Shown: piece after piece, positions 34,431 through 45,889 of the stretch
How positions within the stretch are numbered: the stretch's first letter is position 1
Layout of the letters: the number at the start of each line of letters is the position of its first letter
Source of the DNA: Ochotona curzoniae
Taxonomy: Eukaryota; Chordata; Mammalia; Lagomorpha; Ochotonidae
Reading direction: 5' to 3'
DNA length: 64,000 nucleotides
NCBI RefSeq assembly: GCF_017591425.1
Contig: NW_024466512.1
Span: 15,751,001-15,815,000 of the forward strand
Translations under genes and position numbers: made by a program
The notes under the pieces: generated by a model
Databases searched by the model: none
What the model was told of the DNA's origin: nothing
What the model saw: the letters and a program-made list of their open reading frames with translations, nothing else

Positions 34431-35877
34431 TTCAGGGAAAGGTTTGGAACAGATACAAGGATTCCTTGAGAATCGGCGTCATCAATTGTCTCTCCATACC
34501 TCCATAGCTTGTGGGCAGGCCACGAAATCCGATCTGCTACTAGCCCCTCAAAACAGTCAAGTCAACTTTAATCTTTTGCCTTCTATTACACTTGATTGAC
34601 TCCACAAAATATATAATATTTTGAATAAATTTTTTCTTGATATTTGGCTGATAAAACAATAACTTTATAGATCTTACTGAAATTCATCAGATATTGAATT
34701 TCACTCCAATGTGGAGCAGAGGTGAAGAAATTATTTGAAAATCAAGAGCAGAGGTAAAATGAAATAGCAGCATCAATATTTTGGGCAAAGATGTAGGAGG
34801 CACACTTGCCTGCTAATTCATGGCCAAGGGAGCTGTCAGTGGTCAAAACTGACCATCCTCTGCCAGCCAAGCTAGAAAGACTGTTCAGATCCAGCAGAGT
34901 AGTGACAAGTAGAGTGATGAAACTTTAGGTTGTCTTCTTGCTTTTTCTAAGAATCGATAGAGACATAATGTATCAGCCCCATAGTTTTGCAACTGTTACT
35001 GGAATGTCTTCACAGTAATGTTTGGTACCTCAGGAAATGTGCTTGCACTCTCCAGACATCCGACAATCTAGGAATTCCCATTCTTGGGTACAGTGGTGTG
35101 TGTCAAGTGAGAGGAGAGGCCCACGTGGCAGTCCTAAATGTTTAATTTCTAATGCTGTGTTCTCCGACGTAAATCATAGCGTTCCAGTGAAAGAACCAGT
35201 TGTATATCTTTTCTAAAAATGTTTTTTCAACTAAGGATGCTGCGTGGTTTAAAGTTATGCTGACAGAAAAACAACTGCAGTGGCTTTTAAACTAATGATA
35301 CAATCCATGGATAATTTCCTCTAAATAGCTCAGAGATGGGAATGAGTGAATCATGTATCATTGCAGGAAACAATTTCCCGCAATGGATTCTACCTGATGG
35401 AGTGTCAGTGCATTTCAGATCAGGTGAAATGTTTCAGTTGGAATGAGACTCAGAGTTCTGGAGAAAAGCTTAACCCCCAGGCGGACAGAATTGTGAATGT
35501 ATTTAACACTTCCCAGTATATTTGTTTTACGAATCTTTCTACTGTGCACAGCAATGTGCTTTATGAAGGAATCCAGTGACGTAGATGGCTTGCAACAATT
35601 CTTCCTCAATTTCTTTTTTGTTTATGTAGCTCGGCTTTCTTGAGTGGATCATTGTTCTGCCATTTCTTGGTTATATTCCCTGAGAAGTTTATTTCTTTCT
35701 GTTGCATCTGGTGCTGCAGACATACAGATATTTGTTAGGAAATTAAGATAACATATCAAATGACAGCTGCTGGAATGTTCTAATGGAGAGTAAAGGTTGT
35801 ATTCTTGGCTCAGACATTTTAAAAATAAAATAATATGACTCATGCTTCTAGCTTTACCTTGTAGTACTTGTGAGGTA

Positions 35878-35888
<11 letters not shown>

Positions 35889-35913
<25 letters not shown>

Positions 35914-35927
35914 AGTGTGTGAGTGAT
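35889..35927 (+). repeat. (GT)n dinucleotide microsatellite
   Basis: A run of GT units with a GA interruption near the right end. It is flanked by shorter TGTGTA units from about 35873. Confidence 0.95.
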
Positions 35928-36528
35928 GGAGATTTCTTCTACTATTGGAGCAGATCATACGCAGGAATTTCTGTTATTTTTTGCTTGCCCTAGTGTTCCT
36001 TTGCTTCGACTACTTCTAGGATTCTTGTAGGAGAAAAATAGCCAAACACAAACTTGTCTGAGTTACTTGAAACTCAGGGAAGACAAATGAGTTACGCAGA
36101 ATCAAACCTTGATCCAAGTGGACTCAGACCCCAATTGGTTGTGTATGACTATAAATACTGTTAGATTTGGTCTTGTGATGTTTTTATCATGACAGTTATA
36201 CCTCTTCCTGCTATGAGACCACAGGTTCCTTATGAACAGAGAGAGATGGATGCTTCAAGAGAATAGAATATGAATAGAGAGAGTGTACTGGTGTCGCTTA
36301 CACAGGGTTGAGCACACTATTAGTTGGTATGATGCACTGTATTGAGGCAAGTCTCAATATGAATTTATAAGGATAAAAGGTGCTATCTGTGGCATAGCTG
36401 CTTTTGCATATCTGAATCACAGGTTTTGGGGGGAGATTGGGAGCTTAGTAGGTTTGCATAATCGATTCTATCTGTAATATGGAGCCAGAGCTTAGGGTGA
36501 GAAGTCTGGACTCTAGATCCTTCTTTGA

Positions 36529-36552
36529 CACTTATTAACTGGTTAATAAGTG
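36529..36552. repeat. 24-bp palindrome, 11-bp perfect arms
   Basis: The arms CACTTATTAAC (36529-36539) and GTTAATAAGTG (36542-36552) are exact reverse complements around a central TG. The surrounding sequence has a faint minus-strand MIR look ('ctctagatccttctttgaca'), so it may have arisen inside an old MIR. Confidence 0.9.
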
Positions 36553-36933
36553 ATGTCATCTAACAAAGGTGATAAACCTGTTCAGATGTCATATGTGACC
36601 ATTATGAAGATCTAAGAGCTAAACAACATGCAGATTGTTTAGAGCCACGTAAATACCACATCACTTGTGACATTAAGCCAGAATGTTCTATGGGACACTG
36701 GATTAATCATTGTAGTAATTACATGATACAAGAAAAATAAGAAGCAGAGTTAAAGTGTAGGAGTAGATGGGAAGATTGGTGGACATCTGCTTTTCTAGAA
36801 ATTTATGAAGCGATAGACAAAAAAAAAAGCTTGAAATAGCCATGCTTCTCCCAGAAACATTTGTTTGGCAACAACTGTGTTCTAGCCACCAACTACTGTA
36901 AGCTTGTCTTGTGCCATATCAGGAATATATTGG

Positions 36934-37263
36934 GAGCCAGATGTGGTAGCCTATGGCTAAAGTTCTTGCCTTGCATGCACTGGGATCCCATATGGGAGCT
37001 GGTTTGTATCCTGGCTGCTCCATTTTCCTTCCAGCTCCCTACTTGTGACCTGGGAAAGCAGCGGAGGATGGCCTAAGGCCTTGGGATTCTGTACCCACAT
37101 GGGAAACCCAAAAGAAGCTCCTGGCTCCTGGCTCTTGGCTTTGAATCCGCTCAGCCCTGCCTATTGCAGCCACTTGGGGAGTGAACCAATGAATGGAAGA
37201 TCTTTGTTTCTCCTTTCTGTAAATCTGACTTTCCAACAATAAAAATAAATAAATCTTAAAAGA
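36934..37263 (+). mobile_element. CSINE (+), perfect 11-bp target duplication
   Basis: A plus-strand C repeat with core GGGATCCCATATGGGAGC (36980-36997) and tail AATAAAAATAAATAAATCTT. It is flanked by GAATATATTGG at 36923-36933 and 37264-37274. CpGs are mostly lost, so it is of intermediate age. Confidence 0.95.
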
Positions 37264-37294
37264 GAATATATTGGATTTGATCCTCAGAGTGGGA

Positions 37295-37375
37295 TTGGCA
37301 ATATTCCCATTTTACAAATGTTTGAATTAAAGCTCAGTGAAGTTGAGTTGCAGTTTTGTGCCCACCCAGATGAGC
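37295..37375 (+). mobile_element. MIR fragment (+)
   Basis: The core 'attcccattttacaaatg', followed by 'aaagctcagtgaagttgag', matches the best conserved stretch of MIR. It lies just right of the C repeat, which probably split it or landed beside it. Confidence 0.65.
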
Positions 37376-39475
37376 AGGAAAAAGAGCACAGGCCAGAAAA
37401 ACATAGGATTTGGGACCTGTTATACCAGGCTGCCTTTTATCCTGGCAGTTTCGTATTCTACAGGACCAGGGATTGTTTTCATATTAAATCATTTAGTTCT
37501 TTGTAGCAGGTGGTTCAGTGAGTACCAGCTCAGAGGTCCTGCTTTTGATGACAACTGCTGTCAGATCAGGGAAAGGTGGAGTCTCCAGCTAATTTTCTGT
37601 AACACTATGGCCTGCGATGAAACTAATCCTGGCCAAAACTATTGAGTGAAAACCAAATCACATTTAATTGAATCCTAAGAGCATGTAAGTAACAGGTGGC
37701 ACTTGGACCCAGGGAACCTAGGCCATCAAAGGGAGATGATCCATGTGGCTCTTAGCAATCCCAGAAGGAGTCTCCATGTTTGGTGGGTGGTATATGGGGG
37801 TGTCTCTTCATAGGGAAAGCTGACACTTTCCAAGACACAGATGAAACCTAGAACATTTTGAGTTACTGTTGAGGCGACCCTATGGATACTTGCTGCTGAA
37901 CTGAATAAGCTGTTCTAACAGACAGTTGAAGGCATGCAAATGGGCCATTGCTAGATTCTCAAGAGGGTCTCAAAAGGAGAGGATCTTGGGCTGGATATGC
38001 AGGTGTCAGGCATGTTGGAGTCTGAGTTGGAGATGTGTCTCTTGGACTTCTGAGACTTGCACTCTGTGGAGCGAGCCATTCATTAGTAACAGAGCTGAGG
38101 ATTACATGAATCAATGAGAGGATAAATGACCTGATCTTAAGGTGGATAATGAGATGGTCAGAGCATTCACAATGCCACCCAGGCTGCCTGTAAACACTAT
38201 CGAGGCCTGGAAAGAAGCAGTCTTTTAGTTATCTTTGTCCACAGCTAAAGCCAACAAACAAGCAAACAACCCCAAACTGTGTATGTGTGCTTTGCTCTAG
38301 AATTATCTCAAAGGAAGTTAAAACCCTTGCTCTTTTTTTCTGAACTTGGTGCACTGTGTGTTTCTTGCTTCCACTGCTTTGTTGCAGCATAGATGTCACT
38401 CCTGACACAGGAGATAAGTGCTCCCTATAAAGGGGACTTGTGATTATGAATGCTGCACACAGCAAGCAGCTACTCCAAATGTCCCATCCTCTTTAGTGGG
38501 GAAGCAACCGAACAAGTGTTTCTGGCTTCACTGAACAGATGTTTGGCTGCCCACAAGTGAAACTTCCGGTTATTCGAGAATCATCCCTAAACCTCAGACC
38601 CAAGTGCAGGTCACAGTGAAAGCTGCTGCCTCTTTGAGTCATTGCTGATGTTCAGCAAGGTTGCCCTCTTGGGCACGTGGCTGGAGGCACTGTGCTGGGG
38701 CCAGAGGAAAACCAGACTGTCTCAGTTCAGGCTTTACTGCTCCCTCCCTCTGGGTCTCAGTTTGCCCATGGGTACGAGGTTGAGAAGGAGACTACTGCTC
38801 AGGTGACAAGCCGTGAAACCTGCAAATATAAACCAAAACACATGTGCATATTATTTCAACTGAGATCTGGAATCATGAAAGGGGATAAAGTTTATAACAT
38901 GTAGTTGCTATTACTTTTTTGTTTTCAGATGTCTAATAGTTTTTTAATGCAGGAGTCATATTATTTTTTTTATCATAAACTACTTTTTTGAATGCCTGAA
39001 TACCATTTAGTGATAGGCATTTGTGTGTGTATGTGTGTATGATTCAAAAAGTAGAGGAGTATTTCAGATAGGTTGTGAAAAACATTAACATATAACTTTA
39101 TTTTGGTGCGAAGTTTTAGAAACCTTTGCACAGTTTTTCATAAACACACATGTTCCCTGGACTTTTTGATGATCCCTATTTGCTTTATTGTCTACTGTTG
39201 TCATTGGGTCATGCAAGCTATAAAAGAATATTTCAAGTTATTTCCTTGCTTTGGGGCCAGTAGAATTCAAGGAGCTGTCCGAGCTCTTCTGTTGCCCAAC
39301 TTATGGTATCCTGTAGTGACCAGGAACCCCCATTACCCAGCTCTAAACATGTGTTTGTCAACAAGAACTGGACACTTTAGTGATACTTCTGGACTATTTT
39401 GTGAGAGAACACAGATTGTAGTCTGAACAAATAGGTTTTTACATTGGGTACATTATTATCCAATTTCTATTGTGT
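37376..39475. other. Unique non-coding stretch
   Basis: No gene is recognised. The segment 38480-38900 is less AT-rich and has a 75-codon frame (38677-38904 +) that I cannot match. Confidence 0.5.
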
Positions 39476-39479
39476 GTCT

Positions 39480-39645
39480 TTTCATTCCAAATAGACTGTA
39501 AACCTGTGAGGTCATGGATTGCCTTTATGCTACTCTCATTTCCTTTTGTAGCTTCTGGAAGTGTGGCTTGTGTGTAGTAGATGCATATAAATATTTATTG
39601 AATAAGCAAACATATGGATGGATGAATGAGCAAATGAATTGTAAT
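39480..39645 (+). mobile_element. L2 LINE 3' tail (+)
   Basis: The order 'agactgtaaacctgtgaggt', 'catggattgcc', 'gtgtgtagtagatgcat' and 'aatatttattgaataag' is the classic L2 3' end. Confidence 0.8.
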
Positions 39646-39959
39646 TTTATTTTTGAGATGGCATTTTAAATATTCAATGAAATATCAGAAATATGAAAGA
39701 TATGCAGACTAACCTGATGGATAACTGTGAACTCATTACCTTGCTTTGCATTGGAAATGCCTCGTGCCACTCCTTGCTCATACTTCTTTCCCTTTTGGGA
39801 TATCTTGGTACTGAACTTGATACTCACCATTTCTACTTTTCTATTTTTGGATCCCTAACAAAAATGACAATACTGTATTTTTTTCTTAAATTTGCAACAA
39901 TATTATTCTTAAGAGTATATTTGTTTTTTCCCCAAAATGTTTATTTTTATTTAAAAAAT

Positions 39960-40283
39960 TTTTATTAAAGATTCACTTATTTTTATTGTGAAGTCAGATG
40001 TACAGAGAGGAGAGACAGAGAGGAAGATCTTCTATCCAATGATTTACTCCCCAAGTGACTGCAGTGGCCATAGCTAAGCCGAACCAAAACCAGGAGTCTG
40101 GAGCCTCTTCCAGGTCTCCCATGCAGGTGATCCCAAGATGTTGTGCCATGCTCAACTGCTTCCCCAGGCCACAAGCAAGGAGCTGGATGGGAAGCCAAGC
40201 TGCCGGGATTAGAACTGGCATTCAAATGGGATCCCAGTGCATGCAAGGCGAGGACTTTTATTGCTAGGCAACAGCACTGGGCT
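39960..40283 (-). mobile_element. CSINE (-)
   Basis: A minus-strand C repeat. It shows TTTTTATTAAAGATTCACTT, the GGAGAGACAGAGAGGAAGATC block, AAATGGGATCCCAGTGC (40224-40240) and a head complement CAGCACTGGGCT. Both flanks are runs of T and A, so the exact target duplication is hard to set. Confidence 0.92.
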
Positions 40284-40478
40284 CTATTTTTAAAAAAATT
40301 TAATTATTATTGTTTTATGATTCAGTTCCCTGGGCCCTGGGATTTCCTATAAGCCCTCCTCAATTCCCTCCCCACCACTGAGTTCCCCTATATTATTACA
40401 GTATTATAGTTTTTTTTAAACAGTCCTAAATTCATCATTGCGGCCTTGAACAATGGCAGAGTCCAGCATCCTGTTGTC
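40284..40478 (-). mobile_element. Lineage-specific L1 3' UTR fragment (-)
   Basis: This segment lines up with the 3' end of the L1 at 61.2 kb. Shared wording includes 'ttttatgat', 'ctgggat', 'ccccatattgttataat' (here 'cccctatattattacagtat'), 'acagtc' and 'agtccagcatcc' with 'tgttgtc'. The G-rich tract seen in the 61-kb copy is not preserved. It ends where the next C repeat begins. Confidence 0.7.
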
Positions 40479-40695
40479 AAGCTGAGCTGATCTGAAGCCA
40501 GGAGCCAGGAGTCTCTTCCAGGTTTCCATGTGGGTGCAGGGTACCAAGACTTTGGGCCACTCTTGACTGCTTTCCCAGGCCACAAGCAGAGAGTTGGAAG
40601 GGAAGTGGGCCTACCAGGATCCAAACTGTCATCCATATGGGATCCCAGCACGTGCAAGATGAGGACTTTAGCCTCTAGGCTACTGTGCTGGGCCC
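40479..40695 (-). mobile_element. CSINE (-), 3'-truncated, joined to L1 fragment
   Basis: The body from AGCTGAGCTGATCTGAAGCC to the head complement CTACTGTGCTGGGCCCC (about 40680-40696) is present, but the tail and the CTCT-rich part are missing. Instead it joins directly to L1 3' UTR sequence. Confidence 0.85.
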
Positions 40696-40854
40696 CTCAA
40701 GCCATATTTCTAAAGGTAAATGGGTACTAGATAACCATGTATATAAGGAATGCTGCCCAAAGAATACCCTCATGATTTGGGTTGAGGAATTTTTTCTTTT
40801 CTAATAGTTAATTTGACCCATCAAAAGAGACAAGAATTCACAAAATATTTAAAC

Positions 40855-41045
40855 ACTTTTGCGAACATTGTCTCCCATGTTTACCCTTGTTTTCCAGTGA
40901 GGATTGAAGTGGTTAACACTTGTTTGGCCTGGTTTGTTCAGTAAGAATCAGACAGATGAGCTGACTCACCCAAGGTCACGTAGATAGTTTGTGAGGAGTG
41001 AGGAATTGGTCTCCAGCTGCTTGCTGCTCTGTCCATTCTGTCATG
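40855..41045 (+). mobile_element. MIR SINE (+)
   Basis: MIR order is visible: 'acattgtctcccatg', 'gatgagctgactcacccaag', 'gtcacgtagatagtttgtg' and 'aggaattggtctccagctgc'. It is diverged. Confidence 0.65.
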
Positions 41046-41866
41046 GTTTGCTGGGACTCTCCTTTCTTCTCTCTCGCTAAATTGTGCAACTAATGTGGCA
41101 TAAGTCCCTTGAATGATGTGCTTTTCCTGTAAGTTTTGAGATGATAGGCACTCTGCTCAGATCTCACATTGGGTTTCTGTTTCTGCTAGGATCCCTCTAC
41201 TCCCAGGATCGATGGCTTCACACACGGGGAACTGACATTTAGACATGTGTAACATTTCAGGACCTTGGAGAGAGTAAGATTGGGGCTGGAAAAAATCTGT
41301 TCTCTAACACTCTTCTGATGGAAATAAAGCATTGTTTAACCTGTTAGTTCTCTGTGTCTTCTCTCTGAGGGAGAAAGTAATGATATAAGAGACTCATTCA
41401 GTGTGCATCTGGGACTTAAAAATTCCCTGAGTGTTTGTGCTGGGAGGGGGTCAAATACATCAGATTTCTACAGCTAGAATGAAAGTCATGGTTTTGGGTA
41501 TTTGATATTTGACAATATCCCTGAATGTTTTGATTCAGGGAGATTTTTGAGATACTGAGAAATATCTTGAAATCATTGAGTCAGCCAGCCTTGCTTCTCA
41601 TGCTCGGCTTTCCAGTGTGTATGTCCGTGAAATGGAGAATGACATTCCTGCTAACGTAGGTGGTGCTCAGAGCACCCATGGAGTTCCCAGCTGAGACTAA
41701 CTGGCCTTTTTACTTCAAGCTTAGGGAGGGTTCAGCATTCTCTGTCTAGCATCTGTCTCTTTATGCTGATATCAGTTGGCATTGGGTTGACACTAATCAT
41801 CTTTCCGAAGTGTATGGGATGAGCCATTTCTCACATTCAAGAGGCAATCTGCTGAACTTTCACATC

Positions 41867-41965
41867 AGTGTTTGTATCTATAACTATATATAGTGTTTGT
41901 ATCTATAACTGTATATATATTTTATATTTGTTTATATATATATATAAATATTTATATATATATGT
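41867..41965 (+). repeat. 25-bp duplication followed by AT-rich simple repeat
   Basis: AGTGTTTGTATCTATAACTA-type units start at 41867 and 41892, a 25-bp step, and run into a TATA-rich array to about 41965. It is a small tandem duplication beside a microsatellite. Confidence 0.85.
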
Positions 41966-42260
41966 GGTTCCCTCTGGAGACACCCCCTTGCCTCACATCA
42001 GGTGTTAGACTCCTGTGGAGAGATCATACTTCCTGTGCTCAAGGGATAAGGAATTTTAATTTTCCCTGATTTTAAGAATTAGTGTGGCCTTCATTCTGTC
42101 TCACTCAGATGAGAGACTAGTTCAGATATGAAGTAGGAACTATGATAAGGGCAGGAGAGCTGATAGCACAACACGAAGGCTGCTCAGCGCACTGCATCTG
42201 TTACTCAGGTGCCCCCGGGGAGGGCAGCTTATAATGTGCCTGCCCCAGGGATCTCTTCTT

Positions 42261-42587
42261 TAAAGATTTATTTTTTTTATTATATTTTTTATTGGAAAGG
42301 CGGATATACAGAGAGGAGAGACAGAGAGGAAGATCTTCCGTCCCATGATTCACTCCCCAAGTGACCACAATGGCCAATGCCATGCTGATCCAAAGCCAGG
42401 AGCCTCTTCCGGGTCTCCCACGCAGGTGCAGGTTCCCAAAGCTTTGGGCTGTCCTCGACTGCTTTCCCAGGCCACAGGCAGGGAGCTGGATGGGAAGCGG
42501 GGCTGCCGGGATTAGAACCGGCGCCCATATGGGATCCCGGGCGTGCAAGGCGAGGACCTTTAACCACTTGCGCCACCGCGCCGGGCC
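42261..42587 (-). mobile_element. CSINE (-), young, full length
   Basis: On the minus strand the head GGCCCGGCGCGGTGGCGCAA, the B box GGTTCTAATCC and the core CCCGGGATCCCATATGGGCG are nearly intact, with CpGs kept. The flanks CCAGGGATCTCTTCTT (42245-42260) and CCAGGGATCGCTTCTT (42588-42603) differ at one base. Open frames of up to 115 codons across it are SINE artefacts. Confidence 0.97.
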
Positions 42588-42603
42588 CCAGGGATCGCTT
42601 CTT

Positions 42604-45250
42604 ACAGGGAGAAGACAGAGAATTGGACAATGATGTTCCTATGAGTCACTAATAGTTGCCCAAAGTATTCTGTGGCACCTGTGTGTGGAGTTACTGTCCA
42701 AAAGCTGCATGTCAGCTGCAGTCACAGGTTTACGGAGAGAAGTCTTTTTGCAAGAGTGGGGGTTCATTTGCCACATGGACACTTGGGAATATGTCAACTT
42801 CTGCCCACAGAGGTTGAAGACAAACCTCTGTCTCTAAGGAGCCTCTTTACCTGATCTGTGAGCACAGCCACAGGTGTACACACACAATGCAAATACTCGA
42901 CGGCACATTTCCATCGACAGGAAGTCAGGACCTCAGCTAGAGAGTCATCAGAGCTGCACACCCCAGTGACAAATTCTTGATTTCTGTCCGAAAAATTAGT
43001 CCCCAATGTTCCACATCAGAGCTGCTCAGTGCAATTCATTTTCTCTGTGACTCATAAATAATTGGAAAGAAAATTGTGATATATATTAAATAATTTTTGG
43101 GAAAATCTCAGCATTTAAAATTTGATAATTTTTAAAAAGTAACTGTGGAATTAGGGAATTCTCACTAGTCAGTAATAATATTACTTAGAACATATACAGC
43201 AAATTTTGAAGGAGGGAAATAAGAGTTTTATTGAACCCGGTAAAACTTCCAAGTTTTGTTGGAGAATAGAGACCCTGTAAAGGACTGGTCTTCTGAGCCT
43301 GAACATCCATCTGATATAGGGGCAGGTAATGATAAACAGGTGTTTTGGATTCAGGAGAATGTTTGAGAAGCACCACGCAAATCGGCTTTCTGTTATTTGG
43401 GTTTCTAAGGATGGGCACTGTTTAGCAGAGAAACAATGAGAGAAGATCATTGGGAAGATGTTAACCCATTTTCGGGCTTAGAGAGGAGAGTCTGAAGAGG
43501 CATCTCTCAGTTGACAGAGGAAGGTGTGAAGATCTATGTGTCTGTTGCTTGTGTGTTTGTCATAAGAGTTCAGTGGGTTTCATGGGTTAGACGGTGTGCA
43601 CTGAAAATGTGGGAAGAATTGATTTTGGCATCACTTTGTGGTTAATTGGACTATAGCATCAATTAAGAAATAGGAGATGAAAAATTTCAGCTTTGTCATT
43701 AGCTTCAAACATGGCTCTGCTGCCATTAGTGCGTGTTGGTGAAGTTTGCCTGGATCACAGCCCATTTTGAAATTTCCATTGATGCACCTGCTATGGAACA
43801 GCTGGTTATTCATGAAAATTCATTCTGATCTCTTTTGTCCAGTTTCCCAGAAGAAAACTAGGGAAAAAGTTCTGCCCAGGGGTTGGTAGTGTGCATAGGT
43901 GAGGACTTTGGTTCCATTGTTGAAGATGGGAAAGCTGTGGTTTTCTTTAATCTCTCCTAGTTTATTTTCTTAATTGGGGAGCAATTTATAAGGACCATTC
44001 TCTTTAATCACCACAGCTATTTGGCATGCAGGATGTAGTGTTGGCTGGGCTCTTAAACTGTACATTTGCCACATGAGTTTATAATCTGGATATTACCTAA
44101 TTATATGAACCAGCTCTGGATCATCAATTGGGAAAGCTACTAGGAACATTAGACTGTGAGAAGTTGAATGCATCCATCCCCAAAAGATTGGATACATCTG
44201 TCTTGCCTGTTGAATCGGTGCCTTCTGCTGCTAAAGGGATGCAAAGTTGCCTTCTGTTCTTTAAAGATGAGGCTCACATTTGTTCAACACATTCTAAAGG
44301 CAAATGATTATTTTACATTTTTATTTTCCAAACATCATGCCATGCAAAGCTGCCAATATTCCTGAATTCTATCCTCGTTGGAGGGGTGAGGAAGGAGGCT
44401 GGGTCTCACTAGGTCTGCCTTGTAGAAGTTCACACAGAAGTGATAAGGCTGTGAAGCAAGGGTTTGAAAGAGCACAATCTAATTTCCTGGGATTTTTGTG
44501 ACTCACCCAAAAGTAAATTTAAGATGTTGGGAACCATCCTATTTTGACAAAGAAAGGGGCTAGTGAATTTCACCCTCACATAGGTAGAAAGTGGAGAAAT
44601 ACCGCTTCATTGCTGCCTTCCCAGTTGCCATGGAGATGACTGTTGAGGTGACAATTGCACTAGAGAAGGCAGGTGGGGTGTTGCACAGGGTTATCTCTCT
44701 GAGGATCAGATAACAAAGGGTTTTCTGACTGTGTTGTGCGTCCTCAGTCCTTTCTTACTCTACGGCACAGTTGTAATTTGGGTAGTTAGAAGTGCTGTGG
44801 AAAAGTCAGGGGTCCAGCCGAACCACCAGTGCTGCATCTCACCAGCCTCCGTGTCCTCAGTGGTGTTTCTCGTGATGGAGTTTTGGATCGCTCCTTCACT
44901 GTCACCAGTGGTCATCTCTGTCATATTGAGGGTGTTTCCAGAAGCCAGAAGGCTTCTAGTAGTCTCTCTGTATATACGGAGATGAATTGGGAGTGGAATG
45001 CCACTGGAGGAGGAAGCAAGAAACGTTTAACCCCCTTTAACCTCCTTTAATGCACTGAGATTTTTAAACTCAGCTCAGTTAAAAATGAGATAATGAAAAC
45101 AGTGTGTTTAAGGCAAATTGTTGATCTTTTTATTCTTCAGTTGCTTCTTACATAAAATGAGGACGCGGAGTTCTAACTCACTTTAGAAGCACCCAATAGT
45201 CCCATGCTTATCATAGGGTCCACTGGCCTGTTCTTCATTGGTTGCTGTTG
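42604..45250. other. Unique non-coding stretch
   Basis: No gene or confident repeat is recognised. The segment 43030-43200 is AT-rich. Confidence 0.5.
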
Positions 45251-45254
45251 CTTG

Positions 45255-45470
45255 GAAGCAGTAACTGTAGCAGTTGGGACTCAAACTAGCTGTGTACCTT
45301 TTGTCATGTTACTCTGTACTTCAGTTTTCACATCTTTAAAGTGGGAGATAATGATACTAAATATCCCATGTGATATTTTAGGGAATTGAAGTTTGGTTGC
45401 ATGTATAAAGCTCTTAAGATAGTATCTACACGGTAGGAGCTCAAGCAATTGCATTGCCGTCATTATCATC
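45255..45470 (-). mobile_element. MIR SINE (-)
   Basis: The antisense MIR order is clear: 'gggactcaaactagctgtg', 'catgttactctgtacttcag', 'ttttcacatctttaaagtgg', 'gagataatgatact' and 'gtaggagctcaagc'. Confidence 0.78.
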
Positions 45471-45551
45471 ACATCAGATCTCTTTTCCTAAACGTTGAAG
45501 TCCTACATGATCTGAATACAAAATACATATTATTTTTGCTAATATATATTT

Positions 45552-45876
45552 TTTTAAAGATTTATTTTTATTATTTTTTTATTGGAAAGGCGGATATACA
45601 GAGAGGAGAGACAGAGAGGAAGATCTTCCGTCCCATGATTCACTCCCCAAGTGAGCTCAATGGCCGATACTATGTCAATCCGAAGCCAGGAGCCCCTTCC
45701 GGGTCTCCCACACTGGTGCAGGGTCCCAAAGCCTTGGGCCATCCTCGACTGCTTTCCCGGGCCACAGGCAGGGAGCTGGATGGGAAGCGGGGCTGCCAGG
45801 ATAGAACCAGCGCCCATATGGGATCCTGGGCGTGCAAGGCGAGGACCTTTAACCACTTGCGCCACTGTGCTGGGCC
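45552..45876 (-). mobile_element. CSINE (-), young, full length
   Basis: A minus-strand copy close to the 42.3-kb and 52.3-kb copies, with core GCCCATATGGGATCCTGGGC (45812-45831) and the head complement GCGCCACTGTGCTGGGCC. The flanks TGCTAATATATATTTT (from 45537) and TGCTAATATCTTTT (45877-45890) mark the target site. Confidence 0.95.
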
Positions 45877-45889
45877 TGCTAATATCTTT

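Larger units (their letters stand above)
32440..36922. other. 4.5-kb unique stretch poor in young repeats
   Basis: Apart from one MIR at about 34.2-34.4 kb, a dinucleotide run at 35.9 kb and a possible MIR at 36.5 kb, I see no interspersed repeat here. The sequence is AT-rich. No coding frame is convincing; the 70-codon frame at 33037-33249 is unmatched. Enhancer-like motif clustering is listed separately. Confidence 0.5.

Noticed and set aside
42201..42633. Open frames of 90-115 codons on both strands with similar translations at 3.7, 40.1, 45.7 and 52.4 kb
   Set aside because: The repeated protein wording (GSHMGA..NPG, PGKAVED, EPLPGLP) is the C repeat read in protein frames; the element is a non-coding tRNA-derived SINE.
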